Notes: a model not told the origin generated them from the sequence alone. A stretch of DNA of 64,000 bases from Ruminococcus sp. XPD3002 (GCA_900119535.1 FPJT01000003.1:62001-126000); one strand, 5' to 3'. Counted from the stretch's first letter, positions 34,018-43,144 are shown. Numbers and translations: made by a program.

Positions 34018-34503
34018 ATGGACATAACTATAAAACAATACACAGAAAATGACCTTGATGACATGATACGAATATGGAATCAGGTAGTTGAAGAAGGCAT
34101 TGCTTTTCCTCAGGAGGAACCTCTTTTCCTTGAAACAGGAAGGGAATTCTTCGCACAGCAGTCATTCTGCGGTGCGGCATTTGTCGGTGAAAAGCTCTGC
34201 GGTCTTTATATCCTCCACCCTAATAATATCGGAAGATGCGGTCATATCTGCAACGCAAGCTATGCAGTTGACAGCGATATACGCGGACTCCATATAGGCG
34301 AAAAGCTCATTATCCACTGTATGCAGAAGGCAAGAGAACTCGGTTTCAGAGTATTACAGTTCAATGCGGTTGTCGAATCTAATATTCACGCAAGACATCT
34401 TTATGAACGTCTCGGCTTCATTCAACTCGGTACTATCCCGGACGGTTTCCGTATGAAGGACGGTTCATATGCAAACATTTGTCCTTACTATCACTCGCTA
34501 TAG
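34018..34503 (+). CDS. GNAT acetyltransferase
   Basis: 161 residues, resembling the phosphinothricin acetyltransferase-like branch: DLDDMIRIWNQVVEEGIAFP at the start, GHICNASYAVDSDIRGLHIG for the acetyl-CoA site and ARHLYERLGFIQLGTIPDGF near the end. The acetyl-CoA motif RGLHIG departs from RGxGxG. AGAAAGGAC precedes the ATG, 16 bp after nspC, so it is co-transcribed. An acetylated polyamine product is possible but unproven. Confidence 0.82.
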   Translation: MDITIKQYTENDLDDMIRIWNQVVEEGIAFPQEEPLFLETGREFFAQQSFCGAAFVGEKLCGLYILHPNNIGRCGHICNASYAVDSDIRGLHIGEKLIIHCMQKARELGFRVLQFNAVVESNIHARHLYERLGFIQLGTIPDGFRMKDGSYANICPYYHSL

Positions 34504-34533
34504 ATTATTTGTATTGAGCTTGGCTAACTTTAT

Positions 34534-34562
34534 TTGACAAATGACTCCGAAAGCGTTATAAT
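34534..34562 (+). promoter_or_regulatory. Promoter of amidohydrolase gene
   Basis: TTGACA (34534-34539), 17-base spacer, TATAAT (34557-34562). Confidence 0.82.
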
Positions 34563-34596
34563 ATTCTTTGGCAAATTGGTTTAAGGAGTAGAATAT

Positions 34597-35409
34597 ATGA
34601 ATAAGGAAATTTTTGAAAAGTATGAGATCATTGATGCACATGCTCATATTTTCCCCGAGAAAATTGCAGAAAATGCGACAGTTAATATAGGACATTTCTA
34701 TGAACTCGAAATGGACAGCACAGGCGTAAGCAGCAAGCTGATCGAAAGCGGTAAAAAGATTGGCGTTAAACGCTATCTTGTGTGCTCTACTGCAACAACT
34801 CCGCACCAGATATCTTCGATCAACAGCTTTATAGCTTCTGAGTGCAAGGTACACAAAGAGTATTACGGGCTCGGTACTACTCACGCATTATCTGAGGATA
34901 TCGAGGGCGATGTCAAGCAGATACTCAGTCTCGGACTCCACGGCGTTAAACTGCATCCTGATTTCCAGAAGTTCAATGCCGATTCTCCCGAAGCTTTCAA
35001 GATATACGAGCAGATAGAAGGCATAATCCCTCTTATGATACACTGCGGCGATAACAGATACGATTTCTCAGCTCCAAAGCGTATCGCCAATATACATAAG
35101 AATTTCCCGAAGCTTAAGATCCAGGCTGCTCATCTCGGCGGATATCAGAGCTGGGAACAAGCTGAGGAATACCTCACAGGACTTGATGAAAATGTTTGCT
35201 TCGATATAAGCAGCTCACTCGCCTTCCTTTCTCCTCAGAAAGCAGCTCACATGATACGGGCCTACGGCGTTGAGAAATGCTTCTTCGGCTCAGATTTTCC
35301 AATGTGGAGCCATACAGATGAACTGGAACGTTTCCTTACTCTCGGTTTCACCGAAGAAGAAAATCGTCTCATTCTTTCCGAAAACTTCAAAAGATTCTAT
35401 GGTATATAA
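34597..35409 (+). CDS. Amidohydrolase family protein
   Basis: 270 residues of the amidohydrolase-2 TIM-barrel type. Metal ligands: HxH in DAHAHIFPE, His in MIHCGDN, His in AAHLGGY and Asp in GSDFPMW. Such proteins hydrolyse or decarboxylate small ring or carboxylate substrates; the substrate is not apparent. It has its own promoter and terminator, so it is a single-gene unit. Confidence 0.85.
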   Translation: MNKEIFEKYEIIDAHAHIFPEKIAENATVNIGHFYELEMDSTGVSSKLIESGKKIGVKRYLVCSTATTPHQISSINSFIASECKVHKEYYGLGTTHALSEDIEGDVKQILSLGLHGVKLHPDFQKFNADSPEAFKIYEQIEGIIPLMIHCGDNRYDFSAPKRIANIHKNFPKLKIQAAHLGGYQSWEQAEEYLTGLDENVCFDISSSLAFLSPQKAAHMIRAYGVEKCFFGSDFPMWSHTDELERFLTLGFTEEENRLILSENFKRFYGI

Positions 35410-35413
35410 AATT

Positions 35414-35446
35414 AAGGAGAACTGTTCCTGCAGTTCTCCTTTTTTC
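35414..35446 (+). terminator. Terminator of amidohydrolase gene
   Basis: AAGGAGAACTG (35414-35424) pairs with CAGTTCTCCTT (35431-35441), followed by TTTTCTC. Confidence 0.9.
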
Positions 35447-35448
35447 TC

Positions 35449-35477
35449 TTGACAATTTTATTAAAATGTTGTATAAT
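35449..35477 (+). promoter_or_regulatory. Promoter of tRNA-Leu
   Basis: TTGACA (35449-35454), 17 bases, TATAAT (35472-35477): full consensus, about 30 bases before the tRNA. Confidence 0.88.
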
Positions 35478-35509
35478 AGTATTGTTGTTTTTACGGCAAC
35501 TTAATTTCA

Positions 35510-35596
35510 GCCGATGTGATGGAATTGGCAGACGTGACGGACTCAAAATCCGTTGGTGGCAACACCGTGCGGGTTCGACCCCCGCCATCGGCACCA
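35510..35596 (+). tRNA. tRNA-Leu (anticodon CAA)
   Basis: GCCGATG pairs with CATCGGC at the acceptor stem. The anticodon stem ACGGA/TCCGT encloses the loop CTCAAAA, giving anticodon CAA (decodes UUG). A long class II variable arm (TGGTGGCAACACCGT) and the GGTTCGACCC T-loop follow, and 3' CCA is encoded. Length 87. Confidence 0.97.
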
Positions 35597-35610
35597 GCGC
35601 CAAGCGCAGT

Positions 35611-35646
35611 TTCGCGGTTCAGTTTTTCTGAGCCGCGAATTTTTTA
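35611..35646 (+). terminator. Terminator of tRNA-Leu
   Basis: TTCGCGGTTCAG (35611-35622) pairs with CTGAGCCGCGAA (35628-35639) over 12 bp, followed by TTTTTTA. Confidence 0.93.
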
Positions 35647-35719
35647 CGCTCCTCAGATTATCTGATTTGTAACACATTCAGACGTTGCAATGTAAAACCA
35701 CTCATTAAGACGTTATTAC

Positions 35720-35750
35720 AAAGCGCCCCGATCAATCGGAGCGCTTTTGT
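35720..35750. terminator. Terminator of the leftward def operon
   Basis: AAAGCGCCCCGAT (35720-35732) pairs with ATCGGAGCGCTTT (35735-35747) with one mismatch. T-runs on both sides are short (TTTT on plus, TTT on minus). Confidence 0.6.
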
Positions 35751-35751
35751 G

Positions 35752-38082
35752 TTACTTCCAGAACTCGAAGAGTCTTGCAAATGCAACTATATCCTGCTGC
35801 CACATTGTATTGTACTGTTCAAGAGGGTTCTCATAGGTAAATATCTGTATGAAGTTCATTACGAGACTGATGCCCGCAGAAGCTATCATAAGTGTGTTAA
35901 GATGTACCTTTGTGTTTTCCTGTGAGCGTCTCCAGATAAAGAATGAGATAACAAGTGCGCCGAGTATTATCTGCCATGCAAAGTCCACGCAGTATCTTGT
36001 ACCGAATCCGCTTTCCCATATGGAGAAGATTATCGCAAAGGGACAAGCTATACATACTGCAAATATGAGCAGTGCATAGAATCTCTTGTTCTTGTTCTCG
36101 GAAAGCTTGTAGCTTCTTACTGCCTGACCGTAGCCAAGTATCGGAAGAGCTCTCCAGAGGAGACCGAGTGAAGCTCCTGTTGCTATGAAGTAATAACCGT
36201 TCGGCTGGAACGTTTTTGCATAATCCGCTGTGAAGAACGGGAAGTTCTCAGCAAAGGACGGGAATGAAAGCAGATAGTTGAAGAAGCCGATGAGAACGAA
36301 GTGGGTATGATACTGAGCTTTGGTGAAGTCGTTAATGGTAAGTGAGTACTGTATGCCGAAATCAAGTGGATTGCCGAATCTTGCGTAGTTGTACCATACC
36401 TGTACAGAACCGAGAACTACATACGGCAGAAGCGCACATAACAGGTAAGGCACTACGCTGCCTTTGTCCTTCTTCTCTGCAAGCTTTTTCTTCATGCCTG
36501 CGTAGATAAAGAAGAGCGATGCTATACAGTAAACAGCAAGAGTCGGTCGGCAGAGAACTCCCATTCCAAGACAGAATGTGGACAGTGCAATGCGCCAGTT
36601 CTTGACCTTGCCCTCGCCTATAACGTTGGAGGTGATAAGGAAGAACGCTCCCGCAGTAGTGGTAATGAAGCCAGAAGCCTGGGCTATCTCGTAGAAGTTA
36701 GCGTGGAAATAGCAGAAGTAGATACCAGTGGACATCTGCATTATCATAAGTCCGAGAAGTACCAGTGAAGCGGCAGTTTTACCGAAGAACCTGTCCGCAA
36801 ATGCAAGATAAGCCTTTGTAAGGAAGAGGATTCCTATAACTCCGAAAAGCCATACTGCCCAGCAGCTCGGGAAGTAGAAACCTGTTATCATGTGGTAAGG
36901 AAGGAACAATGCAAGTACCGGACCGATGCCGTAGTAGGAATAGTACTTGCCGTTATAGAGAAGGTGATCCCAGAGGTAATAGCAGTTACGCTGACTCCAG
37001 TCATAGGGGTTTTCAACGCTGAGTATGTCCTGTCCCGGTTTTTCGTTCAGTTCAACAGAACCATTCTCGAATGCGTCAACTATCTCCTGTGATATCTGGT
37101 TTCCTGTAGTCATTCGGAAATCGTCCTTAAGGGACCATGTACCATTATCAGTGATCTTGCCTGCCATTGTAAGGTAGAGTGAGAATCCCATAAGCACCAG
37201 TGTAAAGCAAGACGCTATGACCTTTACCGACTTGCGGCGCTTTTCGTAATCGCAGTAGAGCATTTCCTTGCGTCTGAGTGCGAAGACAAATATGCTTCCG
37301 AGGAACATCATCAGGAATCTGATAAGTGAAAAATGAAGCATTATAGGCTTGTTGACAGTGACGCTCCTTACGGTTATCACCTCGCCTGCATCAGCTGAGA
37401 ATGAAAGCTTAAGGTCGTGTACATTGCCCGAGAAATTACACGGTATCGTCTGTGTACGTGTATAGTCGTTCAGCGCTTCCATTGCCGCAATATTTGAACG
37501 GTAGCTTGCGCTGTTTGTATCATCGGTTATGTCGATGCTGAACTTCACTGAACGCTTGGTCGATGAAGTACAGTCCACGCTGAGAGTTCCGACAGGCATG
37601 TTTATTCCAATAAATTCGATAGTGGAATAACCCTCGGTCATATTGGTATTTGATACTGCATCGTAGTTCTGAGTAACAGCAGTACTCAGGTCCAGTGTCT
37701 TTTCCGTATAGTCACCGAACAGATGTGAAGAATTGAAGTTGAACACAAATACCTCTGCGGCTATGCACACTACAAAGGAACGTGCAAGGAATGCCTTAAG
37801 AGCCCTGTACTTTCCCTCTTTCAGATCGTACACAAGATATGCAACAAAGGCGGCCATGTTGAATCCGCCCACATATTTGTAGCCGCTGAGATTAATTGCT
37901 GTTGAACCAAGTACCATGATAAACAAAGAAAGAATACAGCATATGGACAGTGCTTTTTTGGAATGCTTTCTAATCTTTGAAGTAAGCGGAGAATTATCCG
38001 TAGAAGTGCATGCAAAAAGTATAACGGCTATGCAAAGATAGACCAGCACTTCAACTGCAAATAAGACTGTTTGTATATTCAT
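35752..38082 (-). CDS. Large polytopic membrane protein, possible GT-C glycosyltransferase
   Basis: 776 residues. Four N-terminal helices come first. A beta-rich outside domain of about 130 residues (about 130-270) follows, then about ten further helices. The second part (WDHLLYNGKYYSYYGIGPVLALFLPYH) has an aromatic loop after its first helix, reminiscent of GT-C/PMT-like proteins, but the catalytic Asp-Asp/Glu is not securely identified. Function unassigned. GAGGTG precedes the ATG, 19 bp after the permease stop, so it ends the def-permease operon. Confidence 0.65.
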   Translation of the reverse strand: MNIQTVLFAVEVLVYLCIAVILFACTSTDNSPLTSKIRKHSKKALSICCILSLFIMVLGSTAINLSGYKYVGGFNMAAFVAYLVYDLKEGKYRALKAFLARSFVVCIAAEVFVFNFNSSHLFGDYTEKTLDLSTAVTQNYDAVSNTNMTEGYSTIEFIGINMPVGTLSVDCTSSTKRSVKFSIDITDDTNSASYRSNIAAMEALNDYTRTQTIPCNFSGNVHDLKLSFSADAGEVITVRSVTVNKPIMLHFSLIRFLMMFLGSIFVFALRRKEMLYCDYEKRRKSVKVIASCFTLVLMGFSLYLTMAGKITDNGTWSLKDDFRMTTGNQISQEIVDAFENGSVELNEKPGQDILSVENPYDWSQRNCYYLWDHLLYNGKYYSYYGIGPVLALFLPYHMITGFYFPSCWAVWLFGVIGILFLTKAYLAFADRFFGKTAASLVLLGLMIMQMSTGIYFCYFHANFYEIAQASGFITTTAGAFFLITSNVIGEGKVKNWRIALSTFCLGMGVLCRPTLAVYCIASLFFIYAGMKKKLAEKKDKGSVVPYLLCALLPYVVLGSVQVWYNYARFGNPLDFGIQYSLTINDFTKAQYHTHFVLIGFFNYLLSFPSFAENFPFFTADYAKTFQPNGYYFIATGASLGLLWRALPILGYGQAVRSYKLSENKNKRFYALLIFAVCIACPFAIIFSIWESGFGTRYCVDFAWQIILGALVISFFIWRRSQENTKVHLNTLMIASAGISLVMNFIQIFTYENPLEQYNTMWQQDIVAFARLFEFWK

Positions 38083-38100
38083 TTCAACACCTCGTTTTTT

Positions 38101-39210
38101 TTACTGATATATCAGGCAGCAGAGTATCAGCAGCAGTGCAAGCATCGCAAAGCCTGTTACGGAAAATACAGCCATGTACTTTCCGGGCTGTGCGTTACCC
38201 TCTTTCCTGTAGAACTGGAAGGAAATAAGACTTGCAAGTGATGCGATAAGTGTACCCATACCGCCTATATTTACTCCAATAAGGAGCTTTGTACCGTTAT
38301 CGGTGAATCCTGCCAGCATTACAGCCGCAGGAACGTTGCTTATGAACTGCGAGAGTATCGCTCCCGAAAGGATCTCCCGTCCGCCAATGAGCTGAGAGAG
38401 CATGTCCCTGACTGATGAGATCCTTGCGATATTTCCAACGAACACGAAAAAGCACACAAAGGTCAGAAGCAGCGGATAGTCCGCCTTGCCGAGAAGCTTC
38501 GGTTCGGTGATAAGGGCAGCGACAATTGCTGCCGCAAGACATATATAATCGGGTATAACCCGGAATACCGACAAAAGACATACCACGAAAAGCAGTGCGT
38601 AAACCGCAGTCCTGTAAACAGGTATCTTCTGTATACTGCTTTCGGGAGCTTTGCATTTTTCCGCAGGCAAAAGCCGTGTAAGGACTATCAGTATCGCAAG
38701 ACTGATAAGACCTGCGGGAAGCGTCATTTTCAGGAAAGTCATCGCCGACAGCTTGTATTGATCGTAAAGGAACAGGTTCTGTGGATTGCCTACGGGAGTC
38801 ATCATACTGCCCATATTCGCCGCGATCGTTTCAAGGACTATGGTCAGGATACGGCTCTTTTCGTCATCTATCTGCTTGTATATCAGCAGCGTGAGCGGAA
38901 CAAATGTGATAAGTGCAACATCATTCGTAACTATCATCGCCGAAAAATAACATATGAACACGAAAAACAGTCCAAGCTTGCGGATGTTTCCCGTTTTTTG
39001 CAGAAGATAGCGTGTTGCAGAGTCGAATATACCTGCCGAACGCAGTCCAGCAACTGCCGTCATAAGTCCGAACAGCTGGATGAGCACCGTTCTGTTGACG
39101 TAACCTATGTACTCCCTGTCGGGAGGTACTATGAAAACCGTAACAAGCGCCGCCGCAAATGCCGCCGCAAGTACTGGCTGGGAACTGATAAAGCGTCTGA
39201 CTGTCTTCAA
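38101..39210 (-). CDS. SLC13/ArsB-like anion permease
   Basis: 369 residues with about ten helices, of the ion transporter superfamily. TNDVALITFVPLTLL and SMMTPVGNPQNLFLYDQY are the two paired re-entrant signatures. Dicarboxylate, sulfate, arsenite or Na+/H+ exchange are all possible. The start is taken as TTG at 39210, with GAGGTG 8 bases upstream, overlapping the def stop. A longer ATG version (39279) lies within def and adds a non-membrane stretch. Confidence 0.8.
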   Translation of the reverse strand: MKTVRRFISSQPVLAAAFAAALVTVFIVPPDREYIGYVNRTVLIQLFGLMTAVAGLRSAGIFDSATRYLLQKTGNIRKLGLFFVFICYFSAMIVTNDVALITFVPLTLLIYKQIDDEKSRILTIVLETIAANMGSMMTPVGNPQNLFLYDQYKLSAMTFLKMTLPAGLISLAILIVLTRLLPAEKCKAPESSIQKIPVYRTAVYALLFVVCLLSVFRVIPDYICLAAAIVAALITEPKLLGKADYPLLLTFVCFFVFVGNIARISSVRDMLSQLIGGREILSGAILSQFISNVPAAVMLAGFTDNGTKLLIGVNIGGMGTLIASLASLISFQFYRKEGNAQPGKYMAVFSVTGFAMLALLLILCCLIYQ

Positions 39211-39620
39211 ATCAGAACACCTCTGAAATGATCGATCTCGTGCTGAACTATCTGCGCCTCGAATCCTCTGAGAGTACATTTCCGCTTTTTGAACTTCATG
39301 TCCGTGTACTCAACAGTTATCATTTCATACCTTTCAGCCTTGCGGACTCCGCTGAGGGAAAGGCAGCCTTCCTCGGTCTCGAAAGATCTTGCCGAGTGAT
39401 CCTTTATGACGGGATTTATCATTACTGTTATGCCTCCCGAAAGGACTGCCGCAAGGATAGTCTTTCTGACTCCGATCATATTTGCCGCCATGCCTACGCA
39501 TCTGTCGCTGTTCGCCGCAAGGGTGTCGCAGAGGTCACGGGCGGTCTGAAGATCCTCTCTTTCGGCTTTCTCAGAGGGAAGCTGAAGGAAAACAGGATCC
39601 TTTACTATATCTTTTATCAT
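39207..39620 (-). CDS. def: Peptide deformylase-like protein
   Basis: Removes the formyl group from nascent proteins. Motif 2 (EEGCLSL) gives the Cys ligand and motif 3 (QHEIDH) the two His and catalytic Glu. Motif 1 reads VGMAANMIG, with Met where GxGxAAxQ has the conserved Gln. The 137 residues are short, lacking the usual C-terminal helix. GGAGAAG precedes the ATG. Probably active but of a divergent clostridial subgroup; a second canonical def elsewhere would be expected. Confidence 0.85.
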   Translation of the reverse strand: MIKDIVKDPVFLQLPSEKAEREDLQTARDLCDTLAANSDRCVGMAANMIGVRKTILAAVLSGGITVMINPVIKDHSARSFETEEGCLSLSGVRKAERYEMITVEYTDMKFKKRKCTLRGFEAQIVQHEIDHFRGVLI

Positions 39621-39675
39621 ATTTCTTCTCCAAAAGTATTATATAACGGTCCCTGAACCGAACCCATAATAAAAA

Positions 39676-39704
39676 ATTATATCACACATTATAATAAGTG
39701 TCAA
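39676..39704 (-). promoter_or_regulatory. Promoter of the def operon
   Basis: On the minus strand TTGACA (39699-39704), 17 bases, TATAAT (39676-39681). Confidence 0.82.
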
Positions 39705-39770
39705 GCAATAGCGAAAAACAGGCACCGCAATCACTTTGCTACGTTAAATCAGTAAATTTTATCTTTGCTA

Positions 39771-39799
39771 TTGATTTTTACCCACTATCGTGATATAAT
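39771..39799 (+). promoter_or_regulatory. Promoter of the fusion gene
   Basis: TTGATT (39771-39776), 17 bases, TATAAT (39794-39799). Confidence 0.75.
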
Positions 39800-39841
39800 T
39801 AATAAGTACGTAAAAAATCATATAGAAAAGGACTGATACTA

Positions 39842-42370
39842 TTGAAAATTAGTTTTTCAACTTTAGCTTGCCCCGATTTTTCATGGACAGATATTTATTC
39901 AATGGCAAAAGACTTTGGTTTCGACGGAATCGAGATAAGAGGTCTCGGAAATCAGATATATTCCGTAAAGGCTCAGCCTTTTACGGAGCAGCAGCTTCCA
40001 AAAACTGTAGAGAAACTCAATTCTCTCGGTCTTGAGATCCCCTGCCTTACTTCAGGCGCCTGCCTTAAATTCAAGGATAAGTTCGCTGAAATTAAGGAAG
40101 AAATAACTGAGTACGCTCGTCTTGCTCAGAAGCTCAATACCTCTTTCATCCGTATCCTCGGAGACCTTGAGCCTGCACCGGGCGGCGAGGTCGATGACGA
40201 TTACATAGTTTCAGCTCTTAAGGAACTCGTTCCTATCGCTGAGGAGTACAATGTTACTCTCCTCGTTGAGACGAACGGCGTTTACAGCGACTCTGCACGT
40301 CTTGCAAAGGTGCTTAACGCTGTTAAGAGCCGCAAGGTGGCTGCGCTCTGGGATATGCACCACCCATACAGATACAATAACGAAGCTCCCGAGACTACTA
40401 TCGGTAATCTCGGCGAATACATAAAGTATATACAGGTCAAGGACAGCGTTATGGGTGCTGACGGAAAGGTTCAGTACCGCATTATGGGCAGCGGCGATAT
40501 CCCTGTAAAGGAAATGATCGAGGCTCTCGATACTATCAACTACAACGGCTACATTTCCCTTGAATGGGTAAAGCGCTGGGCTCCTGACCTCAGCGATGCA
40601 GGTATCGTTATCCCTCAGTTCGCTGAATATATGGCTCCTTACAAGAAGAAGCACAAGCATCCGCTCCAGACCTGCAGCAGAGGCGACGGTCAGTATCCGT
40701 GGCCGAAGGAAAGGATCCTTAACTACACCTTCCCCGATATCCTCGACCGTATCTGCGAGCAGTTCCCAAATCAGTACGCTTTCCGCTATACCGAACTGGA
40801 ATATACACGCACCTATCCCGAGTTCCGTGACGATGTGGACACATTTGCCCGCGCACTCCTTGCTATGGGCGTAAAACGCGGCGATCACGTTGCTATCTGG
40901 GCTACTAACGTTCCGCAGTGGTACATCACTTTCTGGGCTACCACAAAGATCGGCGCAGTACTCGTCACCATGAACAGCGAATACCGTATCCACGAGGCTG
41001 AGTACCTCCTGAGACAGTCCGATACAATGACTCTCGTTATGACGGACGGTATCAAGAATATAAGCTACGTTGACATTATCAAGGAGCTCTGTCCCGAGCT
41101 TGATACATGCGAGCCCGGTAAACTCGTTTCCGCAAAGCTCCCATTCCTTAAAAACGTAATTACCTGCGATTCAAAGAACAAGGGTTGCTTTACATGGGAA
41201 GAAGCTCTCGAAAAGGCTAAGGAAGTTCCTTACAGCGAAGTCGAGGCTGTCCGTAAGACTATCGACATCCACGATGTCTGCAATATGCAGTACACCTCTG
41301 GTACTACAGGCTTCCCGAAGGGCGTTATGCTCACTCACTACAACGTTGTCAACAACGGTAAGGCTATCGGCGACTGCATGGACCTCTCAACTGCTGACCG
41401 CATGATGATACAGGTTCCTATGTTCCACTGCTTCGGTATGGTACTCGCTATGACAGCTTCCGTTACACACGGCGTTACTATGTCACCTATCACCCGTTTC
41501 TCACCGAGAAAGGGACTTGCCTGCATAAACAAGGAGAAGATAACCTGCTTCCACGGCGTACCGACCATGTTCATAGCTATGCTCGGTCACGAGGACTTCG
41601 ACAAGACAGACTTCTCTTACATGAGAACAGGTATCATGGCAGGTTCACCTTGTCCTATCAAGACTATGGAGGAAGTTATCGAGAAGATGCACATGTCCGA
41701 GATATGCATTACTTACGGACAGACTGAGGCTTCCCCTGCAACTACAATGAGCAAGACTACCGACAGCATTGAACAGCGTGTCAATACAGTCGGCGGACCT
41801 ATTTTCGGTGTAGAGTGCAAGATCGTTGATCCCGAGACTAACGAGGATCTCCCCGACGATACAGACGGAGAGTTCGTTGCAAGAGGCTACAACATTATGA
41901 AGGGCTACTACAAGATGCCCGAAGCTACTGCCGCAGCTATCGACTCTGAGGGCTGGCTCCACACAGGTGACCTTGCAAGACGCCGTTCATCTGACGGTTA
42001 CTACAAGATCACAGGCCGTATCAAGGATATGATAATCCGCGGCGGTGAGAATATCTACCCCAAGGAGATCGAGGACTTCCTCTACACTTACCCGAAGGTA
42101 AAGGATGTTCAGGTAATCGGTGTTCCCGATGCGGACTACGGTGAGGAAATAATGGCATGCATCATCCTCCAGGACGGCGAAACAGCTACCGAACAGGAGA
42201 TCAAGGACTTCTGCCTCGCTCGTATGGCAAAGCACAAGTGTCCGAGATATGTGGACTTCGTTGACGGTTTCCCGATGAATGCAGCAGGTAAGATACTCAA
42301 ATATAAGATGAGAGAACAGGCTGTAGAGAAGCTCAAACTCCACAACGCAAACAGTATAGAAACAGCATAA
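39842..42370 (+). CDS. Fusion of sugar-isomerase-type TIM barrel and acyl-CoA synthetase
   Basis: 842 residues in one frame. About 1-275 is a xylose-isomerase-like/AP endonuclease-2 barrel with metal ligands in LLVETNG (Glu), ALWDMHHP (Asp, His), VQVKD-like IQVKDSV and SLEW (Glu). About 300-830 is an AMP-forming acyl-CoA synthetase: YTSGTTGFPKGVMLTH (P-loop), YGQTEASPAT, GWLHTGDLARR, GRIKDMIIRGGENIYP and the catalytic Lys in NAAGKILKYKMRE. TTG start with AAAGGA about 9 bases upstream. Both active sites look intact. The acid substrate is unknown; the synthetase half is closest to the medium-chain acid type. Transcription may run on into the TPP riboswitch. Confidence 0.88.
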   Translation: MKISFSTLACPDFSWTDIYSMAKDFGFDGIEIRGLGNQIYSVKAQPFTEQQLPKTVEKLNSLGLEIPCLTSGACLKFKDKFAEIKEEITEYARLAQKLNTSFIRILGDLEPAPGGEVDDDYIVSALKELVPIAEEYNVTLLVETNGVYSDSARLAKVLNAVKSRKVAALWDMHHPYRYNNEAPETTIGNLGEYIKYIQVKDSVMGADGKVQYRIMGSGDIPVKEMIEALDTINYNGYISLEWVKRWAPDLSDAGIVIPQFAEYMAPYKKKHKHPLQTCSRGDGQYPWPKERILNYTFPDILDRICEQFPNQYAFRYTELEYTRTYPEFRDDVDTFARALLAMGVKRGDHVAIWATNVPQWYITFWATTKIGAVLVTMNSEYRIHEAEYLLRQSDTMTLVMTDGIKNISYVDIIKELCPELDTCEPGKLVSAKLPFLKNVITCDSKNKGCFTWEEALEKAKEVPYSEVEAVRKTIDIHDVCNMQYTSGTTGFPKGVMLTHYNVVNNGKAIGDCMDLSTADRMMIQVPMFHCFGMVLAMTASVTHGVTMSPITRFSPRKGLACINKEKITCFHGVPTMFIAMLGHEDFDKTDFSYMRTGIMAGSPCPIKTMEEVIEKMHMSEICITYGQTEASPATTMSKTTDSIEQRVNTVGGPIFGVECKIVDPETNEDLPDDTDGEFVARGYNIMKGYYKMPEATAAAIDSEGWLHTGDLARRRSSDGYYKITGRIKDMIIRGGENIYPKEIEDFLYTYPKVKDVQVIGVPDADYGEEIMACIILQDGETATEQEIKDFCLARMAKHKCPRYVDFVDGFPMNAAGKILKYKMREQAVEKLKLHNANSIETA

Positions 42371-42439
42371 GCAGGGGTACTGTCCCGTACAGTTGAGATC
42401 ACACCCTTTGAACCTGTCCGTCAGAAGCGATAGGAAGCT
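42371..42439 (+). promoter_or_regulatory. TPP riboswitch
   Basis: Thi-box elements in order: GCAGGGGTAC, TTGAGAT, ACCCTTTGAACCTG and AAGCGATAGGAAGC. It directly precedes thiT, a thiamine transporter gene, as expected. It starts right after the stop of the upstream fusion gene, so that gene may read through into it. Confidence 0.95.
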
Positions 42440-42451
42440 TGAATGTAATTC

Positions 42452-42486
42452 AGCGCGTATCTGACAGATACGCGCTTATATTTTAT
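42452..42486 (+). terminator. Expression platform of TPP riboswitch
   Basis: AGCGCGTATCTG (42452-42463) pairs with CAGATACGCGCT (42465-42476), followed by TATATTTTAT. It lies just before the thiT ribosome site (TCAGGAGG), allowing TPP-dependent termination. Confidence 0.8.
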
Positions 42487-42499
42487 CAGGAGGTTTTTT

Positions 42500-43081
42500 A
42501 TGAAAAAGACTAACATCAAAATGCTCGTTGAGGGCGCTGTAATGGTAGCTCTTGCGATCGTACTCAGCTTCATCAGAGTGTACAAGCTGCCCTGGGGAGG
42601 TTCGATAACTCTCCTTTCCATGCTCCCCATATGTCTCTACAGTATAAAGTACGGCGTAGGCAAGGGACTTTGTGCAGGCTTCGTATTCGCTCTCTTCCAG
42701 TTCATTCAGGGTATCACGGACGGTCTCTTCGGCTGGGGACTCTCGATCGGTATGCTTCTTGCGTGCATCTTCCTTGATTACCTGCTTGCCTATACGGTCA
42801 TCGGCTTCGCAGGCATAGCTCGCAAGGGCGGCGCAGTCGGCTGGATATTCGGTACTATCTTCGCACTTCTTCTCCGCTTCGGATGCCACTTCCTCAGCGG
42901 CGTAGTTATCTGGAAGTCATTCGGTGAACTCTGGAACGGCTTCTCAACCGATAATACTTACCTCTACAGCCTGCTTTACAACGGTGCTTATATGCTTCCC
43001 GAGATCATCTTCACAGCGATCGGCGCATTTGCTCTCTTCAAGATACCACAGGCAAGAAAGCTACTTACAAGTGAGGAATAA
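42500..43081 (+). CDS. thiT: Thiamine transporter S-component
   Basis: 193 residues and six membrane helices. This is the substrate-binding S-protein of an energy-coupling-factor transporter. The ThiT/YuaJ hallmark VYKLPWGGSITLLSMLP is present with its Trp, and YGVGKGLCAGFVFALFQFI follows. The shared EcfA/A'/T module is encoded elsewhere. The TPP riboswitch immediately upstream makes the assignment firm: thiamine uptake repressed by TPP. Confidence 0.96.
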   Translation: MKKTNIKMLVEGAVMVALAIVLSFIRVYKLPWGGSITLLSMLPICLYSIKYGVGKGLCAGFVFALFQFIQGITDGLFGWGLSIGMLLACIFLDYLLAYTVIGFAGIARKGGAVGWIFGTIFALLLRFGCHFLSGVVIWKSFGELWNGFSTDNTYLYSLLYNGAYMLPEIIFTAIGAFALFKIPQARKLLTSEE

Positions 43082-43095
43082 TACGAGTTTTATTG

Positions 43096-43134
43096 AGGGA
43101 AACCTTTTGAAAGGGTTTCCCTTATGCTTTTTGA
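43096..43134 (+). terminator. Terminator of thiT
   Basis: AGGGAAACC pairs with GGTTTCCCT, then TTATGCTTTTTG. Confidence 0.82.
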
Positions 43135-43144
43135 CACATATTTA

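Noticed and set aside
35449..35631. Short frames across the tRNA-Leu region
   Set aside because: Overlap the tRNA, its promoter and its terminator.
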